Part shown: positions 45,992 to 52,866 of the stretch, in pieces
Layout of the letters: each line of letters starts with the position of its first letter
Position numbering within the stretch: the first letter of the stretch is position 1
Assembly: GCF_900110835.1 (NCBI RefSeq)
Contig: NZ_FOJG01000002.1
Location: 1,020,979-1,084,978 of the forward strand
DNA length: 64,000 nt
Direction: 5' to 3'
DNA from: Chitinophaga arvensicola
Lineage (GTDB): Bacteria; Bacteroidota; Bacteroidia; Chitinophagales; Chitinophagaceae
Made by a program: the position numbers and the translations under genes
The notes under the pieces: model-generated
Told to the model about the DNA's origin: nothing
The model's database searches: none
The model's input: only the letters and a program-made list of their open reading frames with translations

Positions 45992-47866
45992 TCAAAATGA
46001 AGGGAATTGGTCAAGAAAGAGCAGCCTTCTCTTGTAATCGTCACTTCCTATTTGGATATTCCATCTCTTTTCCATAAAGTCTAGCAAGGCTTTTCCTCTT
46101 ATCTCAATTAAATTAAAATCCCATGTTCTTTCATTCACTACGTTATCTACATTAACTGCAATATTTTTCAATACCTCTCTTTTCTCTTCAAAGCACGCCT
46201 CTTCTTTAAAAACCTTTCCTTTGGGAACTAGAATAAAATTACCCAAACTACATGCCGGATAATGCTGTAAGCTCTTTGAGGCCCAATCATGAGATTTCCA
46301 GCAACTCAAAACAGGATTCTTAGGCAAGACAAAGTCAATTGCATTAAGCTCCGACCACTTGCTATCATAAATAAGGTCACCTCCTGCCCCCAACTCAAAC
46401 TCAAACAAAAAATACCTCAAGTGTTTCCATTCAGCATATCCATTTCGATTAGGATCTTTAAAATTATCATTGAGAAAAGCGAAAAAATTCTCAATAGCGA
46501 AATAACCTTTTACGTCATTATTACCATAAGTCCAAAGATGAAGATCTGCAATCAAATCAGTCGTTTTAAGTCTTCCATTGTACAAGTCGCTAGCTCTAGC
46601 ACTGAAATGGTAAGATCCTGTATTCGACCGCCTGAAGGATACATTGTAGAGTAAAAAGATATATGCTTCGACAGATGATAAAAAGTCGACTAGAACTTTA
46701 TTGTCGCGCTCCTTCATCAGGGATGCTAAGACTAGAGGACCAAAAGATTTAAATCCAAGTCGATTTAATTTTTTTAACCATTCAAGCACTTCATATGACC
46801 AACCAAGTTCTTTACATTCCTTGTGATGAGGATTATACATAACAAAGCAACATTTAACAGCATCTGCAATACTATCAATGTAACCACGCAATTGGCCAAT
46901 ATCAACTTTTTCGTCAACCACATTATGCGGAGTGAACACTCTGTCAAAAATATCTTTTGCGTAGAACTCCGGTTCTCTCCGATCATACCGTGAATACATG
47001 ACCCAATGCGTCTGAAGAAATGTATCATCATCCATCCGCCTGTCAGCAGTGAGACCAAGATACCTATAAACGACCTTCCACCTATCATTAATACTATCTC
47101 TAAGCTCTCTCTTTTCGCAATTATCGACGTTTAATAAAGAGCATAGATAAATTAGCCTATTCTTTAACTTTTCAAGGTTAGAGAGTGGTTTACCCCTATT
47201 ATTCATAGTCTCAAAGACAATAAAAATATCTAGTTGCTTCTCAAGAGGTTTAAAATCAAATACGAGATTCTGAGTAACTTTTGTATAGAGGTTCTCTCTC
47301 TCTTCATGAGTCATTAAATGAATCTTCTCATGAAAGAATTTTTTGGCATTTAGTAAATTATTCGTATAGGACGTCTTTTCAAGATTATGTATATCACCTT
47401 CATCGAACTGCTCAAATATTTCAATTTTTAGATAGTCATAACTCGGATTGTCTTTGTGATATCCAAAAAGATAACTCTTCGAATTAGTCTTTGGATTCTT
47501 TATATAAAGGTATTTTTCAATAATGCCACTTTTGCTATCGAACGATAGTAATTCACCATCTTCCATATGATGGACTAACACCGACAAAAGAATCACAATA
47601 GTCGTCAACCGCTGTTGTCCATCGACTATAAAAAATGGACTATCTCTTTTTACTTCGATTAGCCATAAGTCATTACTCCAGCTGCGATACTCGTTATCCT
47701 CAACTAATTCTACACTTATCATGCCTGTATAGTGAATATGGTCTTTCTGAAGGTTTCTAAGGTCTTGCCAAAAATCCTCCAAATGGACTGTTTCCCAAGA
47801 ATACCCTCTTTGATAATCGGGAATTCTATAAACAGCATTTTGAAATATTTCTTTTATCGCTTTCAT
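45992..47866 (-). CDS. DUF262-domain protein (GmrSD-like), third gene of ATPase/DUF4435 operon
   Basis: A 624-residue protein. The N-terminal DUF262 (ParB/Srx-like NTPase) domain has YRIPDYQRGYSWE (12-24) and FIVDGQQRLTTIVILL (about 74-89), the conserved DGQQR signature. The C-terminal part resembles DUF1524 (LGNFILVPKGKVF matches the usual LGNL.LL block), but the His-containing EHI.PQ motif of the HNH-type nuclease appears as AIDFVLPKNP, so the catalytic His seems lost. Related GmrSD and SspE proteins attack modified DNA using NTP hydrolysis. The start overlaps the DUF4435 stop by one base (TAATG), showing tight coupling. In this operon it may be the sensor, or a third component that is new for this pairing. 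Confidence 0.8.
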   Translation of the reverse strand: MKAIKEIFQNAVYRIPDYQRGYSWETVHLEDFWQDLRNLQKDHIHYTGMISVELVEDNEYRSWSNDLWLIEVKRDSPFFIVDGQQRLTTIVILLSVLVHHMEDGELLSFDSKSGIIEKYLYIKNPKTNSKSYLFGYHKDNPSYDYLKIEIFEQFDEGDIHNLEKTSYTNNLLNAKKFFHEKIHLMTHEERENLYTKVTQNLVFDFKPLEKQLDIFIVFETMNNRGKPLSNLEKLKNRLIYLCSLLNVDNCEKRELRDSINDRWKVVYRYLGLTADRRMDDDTFLQTHWVMYSRYDRREPEFYAKDIFDRVFTPHNVVDEKVDIGQLRGYIDSIADAVKCCFVMYNPHHKECKELGWSYEVLEWLKKLNRLGFKSFGPLVLASLMKERDNKVLVDFLSSVEAYIFLLYNVSFRRSNTGSYHFSARASDLYNGRLKTTDLIADLHLWTYGNNDVKGYFAIENFFAFLNDNFKDPNRNGYAEWKHLRYFLFEFELGAGGDLIYDSKWSELNAIDFVLPKNPVLSCWKSHDWASKSLQHYPACSLGNFILVPKGKVFKEEACFEEKREVLKNIAVNVDNVVNERTWDFNLIEIRGKALLDFMEKRWNIQIGSDDYKRRLLFLDQFPSF

Positions 47867-48909
47867 TATGCTTGAGCATGATTGTTTCTTAAAAAAAGAT
47901 CAATATCCGCAGGTATCTTCATCCACTGAGGAACAATTCCGAAAATATTATCCTCCTTAATGAGTGTCTTCTGAACTATCCCCGGAATCTTGATCACATT
48001 TGTTAATATCGAATTATGAGCATGTGCCTTCCTATTAAATTCATCTGATTTTTCCTTAAAGTATGGAAAAAAGACCCTGAATATAAACCAAAACTCATAC
48101 TTTCCTCTTAAATATTGCTTTTTCTCACTAATACCATTTATCTGCCTGAAGTTTGAAACAAATTCTTTAAAGGCAAAAAAACTTGGATCAGCCTTTGTGC
48201 TCTCCTCTAAAATTGACCTCAAACTCTTAATCCGGTACCTCTTTCTATCTTGGGGTGGAACATTTGGATCATTCATAAGCTTCGTATATTGTCCAGTCGT
48301 CAACATTTTTATACAGGAAAGGTTCGACTTGTTTCTGTAAAACAAGTCTTCAAATTTAATTTCGTCAAGATCGCAATCTTGTCCTTTTTTCCGGTAGATA
48401 AGAATCCAACTAGTAATAATTTTTAATTTACCGACAAACAAATCATATAAAGGTTTGATGTCCCTGATCACATCATCAATCATTTGTGGAGGAACATCAT
48501 AAAAAAATTTAGATAAAATTATTCTGTAAACCTCGTCAATAACAAAGTAGTTCTCGAGAGAATAATGTGAAGTTTTAAATAGATTACTTGCTATTGGCTG
48601 CGCATTCCCTAATAAATCATCATAGTCTTTATCATAGAAAAATAATACGCGCCCTGGATTATACCTTGCCCATTCAATCTGATTAAAAGCATCAACTAAA
48701 TTCTGTTTCCCCTTCTGAGAATACTTCTGAATTTCATAGCCATTATAAATTCTAACAGCAAAGGAACGATAGAAGTCATAGTCGTCATCATCCTCGACAA
48801 ATAGATGTAGGGTCTTCTTATGGGGATGGTATTCGTTGCTAAGATTCAATAGACTGGCCGAAACAGTATACTTTTCTTGCAATTGAAACATTTCAGCAAT
48901 GTAATCCAT
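47866..48909 (-). CDS. DUF4435 TOPRIM-like protein (PARIS AriB-type)
   Basis: A 347-residue protein with the DUF4435 pattern: strand HLFVEDDDDYDFYRS (36-49, acidic Glu39), then RVLFFYDKDYDD (87-98, the D-x-D of a TOPRIM fold), then YSLENYFVID (116-125). DUF4435 is the family of AriB, the toxic nuclease effector of the PARIS anti-phage system, which is held by an AAA ATPase (AriA). Here the ATPase gene lies directly upstream with a 2-bp gap. The C-terminal half is helical and unassigned. Family membership is seen in motifs; the PARIS-like role is inferred. Confidence 0.78.
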   Translation of the reverse strand: MDYIAEMFQLQEKYTVSASLLNLSNEYHPHKKTLHLFVEDDDDYDFYRSFAVRIYNGYEIQKYSQKGKQNLVDAFNQIEWARYNPGRVLFFYDKDYDDLLGNAQPIASNLFKTSHYSLENYFVIDEVYRIILSKFFYDVPPQMIDDVIRDIKPLYDLFVGKLKIITSWILIYRKKGQDCDLDEIKFEDLFYRNKSNLSCIKMLTTGQYTKLMNDPNVPPQDRKRYRIKSLRSILEESTKADPSFFAFKEFVSNFRQINGISEKKQYLRGKYEFWFIFRVFFPYFKEKSDEFNRKAHAHNSILTNVIKIPGIVQKTLIKEDNIFGIVPQWMKIPADIDLFLRNNHAQA

Positions 48910-48911
48910 GT

Positions 48912-50123
48912 CTAAACTAAAAATTCGTTAACACCTCGTGCAAATGATTTAAACCTTTGCCCAATAATAAAAGGAGAATGAGTTGCTACAATTAATCCAA
49001 CCACATCAGCCTCAAGTATATCTTTTAAAATTTCTTCCTGCCATCTCAATGACAATGATATTTCTGGTTCATCTATAATCAGAAATGGCTTGGTGTCTTC
49101 TAAATATAAATGAAAGAACAAAGCAACGATCTGCTTTTCTCCAGATGATAATTTCCCTAAATCTATCGTGCTTGTCGGATTCTCATTCAGTATTACATGT
49201 AACTTGTTATTATCATAAGCAATGGATTTCTCTGGATTAAGATATTTGTTACATACATTTAAATATTTTTCCAGTTTTCCTTCATGCTCTGAACTGTTTC
49301 CTCCTAATTTCAATATTTCGGTAATCTTAAAAGAAATATCATCCATTCCAAACTCAACCAATTCTAAGTACATGGAATCCTTCTTTCTAAGCCATTTTTC
49401 TCGATCTCGGCTATCCCACAAAACACGAAATAGTTGATCATCTGGTACAATATTACTTTTTGTATTTGCAGATGTTTCATATGACATTTCACTATCACGT
49501 ACTTCACCGCTATCATTTACTAGATTATCGTTTGAATTTAATGAATCGATATCATTAAATTCCTTTATGTAATTTCCCAGCAAAACACTGAAATCAGAAA
49601 ATATAGTAACAAAATCTTCTTCAATTCTCCGATAGGTTGGTAAATATAGAATATACTGCTCCCAATCAAAAAGTTGATTCGAATTACGTTCAGTTATCAG
49701 TGTATCTATGAATTTCGCAAGCAGGCCAGGGGGCATATCATATCGTTCCGCAGTTAGCTCAATATTGTGCGAGTTTTCTCGGATTTGATTAAGATCCCAC
49801 TTTGACAACTCTGTAAGAATGAAGTCCTTGTAAATCGAATAACTCTGACTTAACTCAACTATCCGATCCTGTGGAGATTTAGCAATACGGTAGTCGTTTC
49901 GATTGAAGTGATAGGATCTACTATTAATCGTTGCAGAAATTCTAATGAAATCAAATGAACACAGATTATCCCATTGTTTGGTCAAGAAGTAAAAGATTAT
50001 TCTTAGCAGCGTGGTTTTGCTAGCGCCATTCTTGGCAACTAGAACCAGTTTATTCTCCACGACCCGCATTGACAAATTATACTTCCCGTACAATCCTTCG
50101 ATATAAAATTCAGATAAAACCAT
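48912..50123 (-). CDS. AAA (ABC-like) ATPase, PARIS AriA-type sensor candidate
   Basis: A 403-residue SMC/ABC-type ATPase. The Walker A region at 30-38 is AKNGASKTT, which departs from the usual G.NGSGKT at two glycines. The signature loop LSSGEKQIVALFF, Walker B FLIIDEPEISLS and the His switch ATHSPF are all present near the C-terminus (about 325-385). The insert between Walker A and the signature is about 280 residues. This is the OLD-type/AAA15 ATPase layout without a TOPRIM domain, which is supplied by the next gene (DUF4435). The gene opens the operon. AriA-like sensing of a phage protein is inferred. Confidence 0.8.
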   Translation of the reverse strand: MVLSEFYIEGLYGKYNLSMRVVENKLVLVAKNGASKTTLLRIIFYFLTKQWDNLCSFDFIRISATINSRSYHFNRNDYRIAKSPQDRIVELSQSYSIYKDFILTELSKWDLNQIRENSHNIELTAERYDMPPGLLAKFIDTLITERNSNQLFDWEQYILYLPTYRRIEEDFVTIFSDFSVLLGNYIKEFNDIDSLNSNDNLVNDSGEVRDSEMSYETSANTKSNIVPDDQLFRVLWDSRDREKWLRKKDSMYLELVEFGMDDISFKITEILKLGGNSSEHEGKLEKYLNVCNKYLNPEKSIAYDNNKLHVILNENPTSTIDLGKLSSGEKQIVALFFHLYLEDTKPFLIIDEPEISLSLRWQEEILKDILEADVVGLIVATHSPFIIGQRFKSFARGVNEFLV

Positions 50124-50335
50124 AGAACAATTTATTACTCAATATTTCCCAAACTGACCATCTCAATTTATTGCATTAGCGCAACTTATCCTATCTGGGC
50201 TCACATTAGGGGTAAAAATAATATTTTTCTATCTCTTAACAAAAAGTACACCCAGATATTATATGCATAATAAACTAAAAATCAGCAAACTGCATTGACT
50301 TCGCATTAGTTAACATCGTTTTCCGAAAAGGGCAG

Positions 50336-51031
50336 TCACATACAGTTTTTCTCATATGCGTTAATAACTAAAAGAATCGCTTGAGAGGAGAATGACCTAG
50401 CCCTTTTATCATTAGTTAAGGTATTAAAAGCAATCAAGTTAAACATCGCCCTCATTCTACTCCTCAACCTATTCCCATACACTTCCTCCAGCTCCTGGCT
50501 ATTAAGGTTTGTGGTAACATGAGTAATCATCTTATTGGATATAAACAGGTCATACCGCGACAGCAGTATCTCCCCCATCACATTACAGTTATTCCCCCAA
50601 TAATTCACCGTCTGCTCCACAACCAGGTCATCAAAGCAATGTACCTGCGGCACGTTGGTATACGGAAAAAAAGCATTGGTACTATACCGGTTGATAACAT
50701 CGTACCCGATTTTACTGAACTCAAAGCTGATCTGCCGGCAGGAAACCATATGCGGCCGGTACGACTCCGGCGCCAGGGCCCTCTTGAGCGTCATAAGAGA
50801 GGTTTTACCGCATCCAATCTTACCGGTAAGAAGTATCCCTTTATGGAGGTCGATCCCCTCAGCAGCGGCTATTGCTTCGTCCTGCAGGAAGTAGGCCAGT
50901 AGTTTGACCGCCACCGGCCGGTCCACATCATCAAGCCAGAACCGGGGACCATAGATATTCTTTCCATGTTCTTCCAGCTACTGGAAAAGCTGGTAGTAAT
51001 CATAGGGGCTCTGAGTAGCTTTTGTGTTCAT
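50336..51031 (-). pseudogene. DnaC/IstB-like AAA ATPase with premature stop
   Basis: A minus-strand frame starting MNTKATQSPYDYYQLFQ, then a TAG codon at 50978-50980 (probably from CAG), then LEEHGKNIYGPRFWLDDVDR and the ATPase. The P-loop is GILLTGKIGCGKTSLM and Walker B VHCFDDLVVEQ; the sensor-type TTNLNSQELEEVYGNRLRSR follows. This matches the replication-helicase-loader-like ATPases carried by Bacteroidota mobile elements and phages. A restart at GTG/ATG near 50926 could give the ATPase core of 196 residues, so partial function is possible. It overlaps the previous frame (51000-51248). Confidence 0.65.
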
Positions 51032-51248
51032 TGGAGTGGAGCCTTCCTGCCCCGGTTGATGGTCTGGTATGTTTGTCATGATGATCGGGTTTGGGTGGGT
51101 GAATGTTGAGAATCCATTTGTGCGCGGCGGCCTGCCAGTCGGTGATCAGCGTTTTGCCACCCTGCCGCCAGCCGTTGGCCTGATAGTGATGAAAGAATTT
51201 GCCGGCTTCTGTTTCCGGGTAGCCGCAGGAGGTAAACAATTCCTGCAC
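51000..51248 (-). pseudogene. C-terminal fragment of a phage/plasmid replication-type protein
   Basis: The readable frame gives VQELFTSCGYPETEAGKFFH and ANGWRQGGKTLITDWQAAAH, then a tail with HHDKHTRPSTGAG. The NGW..GG.....DWQAAA.KW block is the C-terminal end of a DnaD-like or winged-helix replication protein common in Bacteroidota mobile elements. The rest of the protein is missing, because a stop in this frame lies inside the palindrome at 51258-51314. Only a GTG at 51248 is available as a start. Together with the ATPase downstream it marks the remnant of one mobile element. Confidence 0.6.
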
Positions 51249-51257
51249 GTCCGAAAG

Positions 51258-51314
51258 TGTCTTGTGCTAGAATAGGTTCACACTTTGGGTGTAAACCTAT
51301 TCTAGCACAAGACA
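51258..51314. repeat. 57-bp palindrome with 21-bp perfect arms
   Basis: Arms of 21 bp begin TGTCTTGTGCTAGAAT and end with the exact complement ATTCTAGCACAAGACA. A 15-base centre holds four more paired bases (ACAC/GTGT). It cuts off the replication-type gene on its left. There is no T-run after it on either strand, so it is not a standard terminator. It could be the end of an inserted element, a recombination site or a cruciform-type origin. Confidence 0.8.
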
Positions 51315-51681
51315 TGGAGCGCAGACCCTGAAGCGCAGCGGAAGGGGCAAGCGGAAGCCTGGCGACCTTTTTGCCGACTGAGGCTGCAGTGAGACCTTTT
51401 AACCGCTCCTATCTTTGCTTCGATCAGCCAATCTCCAAATCGCGCTGATACAGATGTTTGTCTGCTCATAGCAAGACTACAGATGAAGAGTGTCCCCGCA
51501 GGAATGCCTAATAGGATTTAATGTCAGCGTCATAACAAGTACGCTATACAAATTTCAAGTGAGTAACCTCTTCAATGGAATTATTAACACTCTCCAAATT
51601 GCCGTGAGAGATAAATTTGCAGGCACCCCGATGGCGACTTGACACTATTTTATCATTGGTTTGTCAACAATTTCGTAAATG
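51315..51681. other. gene-free stretch with GC-rich remnant
   Basis: About 365 bp without a supported gene. The first 90 bp are clearly richer in G and C than the surroundings (GAGCGCAGACCCTGAAGCGC, GGAAGCCTGGCGACC), then composition returns to AT-rich. This may be the other side of the mobile-element remnant. The final part should hold the 3' end region of the response-regulator gene. Confidence 0.35.
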
Positions 51682-52866
51682 TCACCTAACCTCAATTCTT
51701 TTTACCCGTGTTTTGGCTCCACCATTTCTATCATCATCATACTCCTCAATCTCAACTAGTATTGTACTGCCGTTTACAAGACTATTATGAGACACTAGAT
51801 GCGGGGGAATGTAAGTATTGTTATCCCCAAAATCTGGTTTAAAGAATGCAAAACCTTTGTCGCTATTAAAATTAATTACTTTTCCCGGTATTAAATCTGT
51901 TACTGTTTCAGCGATATTCGTCTTTTCCCTATCCATTAACCTCCAGTTATTAGCCTGAGGACTTGCGTCAACATACATTTTAAACCAAACAAGAACATCC
52001 ATCAATTGAAAAAGAATACTCCTAAAGAGATAGGGCGTTTTCACAAGCTTGACGTGCATATCGACATCAGATCGATGAGAACCGGACTGAGTCACATGCA
52101 ATATAACTCGAATACAATATGCAATCTGTCGAGGGAGATGTGTTTCTTCAGAATGCTCATACCCCTTCTCGATGAAATATTTGTCCTTATCTGACTTTCC
52201 AGCTAAAAACCTACTGCATTCATTCATGGCTATGGACGGACTAACAAACTCGGTGGGCAACAAATTATATTTGTGAAACGCCACGAAAAGATCTTCCATA
52301 ACCTTTCTAACACTATTGAATGAGTTTCCTAAGTTCAATTCCTCAGTAACTTTCAAAAGACTCAATAAGTCCTGACCCGTGACTTCGCCGAGATAACGCT
52401 CAGTACAAACATCAAAAACTCTTTTGTAAGAATGCCTTATCTGTGTATCTAGCTGGCCATCCGCAGCTGTTTTCATGTCATGAAAAAGACGAATCATATC
52501 ATCATCGTTCCCCTTGTCATATACGTTAATAAAGACTTTTTTGAAAGTTTTGTCTCCATATGCCTCTGCCTGTCCCGTTAACACAAATATTTCAAATTTC
52601 TTTGGCAGTTGAAGAATTCGTTCTTTTGCCCGAAAAGACGCGGATGTATCCTCTGTACCTGCTGCATCATCTTCATTTATAAAAAATTTGGCATCTAAAA
52701 GCACTCCATCATAAAATGGAAAATTGCGCTCAAGTTCACTCATACCACCATCCAATGACTTAAAGGAAACTAAGTTAATATTATTACGTTTCGCTCTGCC
52801 TTTTGTACCTGACAATGCTTCATGTTCATCATCAATCCAGAGGACATTATAAACAAGTTCTTCCAT
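51682..52866 (-). CDS. response regulator fused to a cold-shock-like nucleic-acid-binding domain
   Basis: A 394-residue protein. Residues about 5-130 are a receiver domain with the full phospho-relay set: VLWIDDEH (Asp12/Asp13), LLDAKF (Asp58, acceptor), VLTGQ (Thr97) and YDKG (Lys118). The middle (about 140-320) is helical and unassigned. Residues about 325-394 form a cold-shock/OB domain: GKVINFNSDKGFAFFKPD, then NTYIPPHLVSH and VLVEIEEYDDD-type strands. The CSD may bind single-stranded DNA or RNA. The start is directly after the stop of the upstream methylase-kinase (TAAATG). The two form a phospho-relay pair by gene order. Confidence 0.82.
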   Translation of the reverse strand: MEELVYNVLWIDDEHEALSGTKGRAKRNNINLVSFKSLDGGMSELERNFPFYDGVLLDAKFFINEDDAAGTEDTSASFRAKERILQLPKKFEIFVLTGQAEAYGDKTFKKVFINVYDKGNDDDMIRLFHDMKTAADGQLDTQIRHSYKRVFDVCTERYLGEVTGQDLLSLLKVTEELNLGNSFNSVRKVMEDLFVAFHKYNLLPTEFVSPSIAMNECSRFLAGKSDKDKYFIEKGYEHSEETHLPRQIAYCIRVILHVTQSGSHRSDVDMHVKLVKTPYLFRSILFQLMDVLVWFKMYVDASPQANNWRLMDREKTNIAETVTDLIPGKVINFNSDKGFAFFKPDFGDNNTYIPPHLVSHNSLVNGSTILVEIEEYDDDRNGGAKTRVKRIEVR

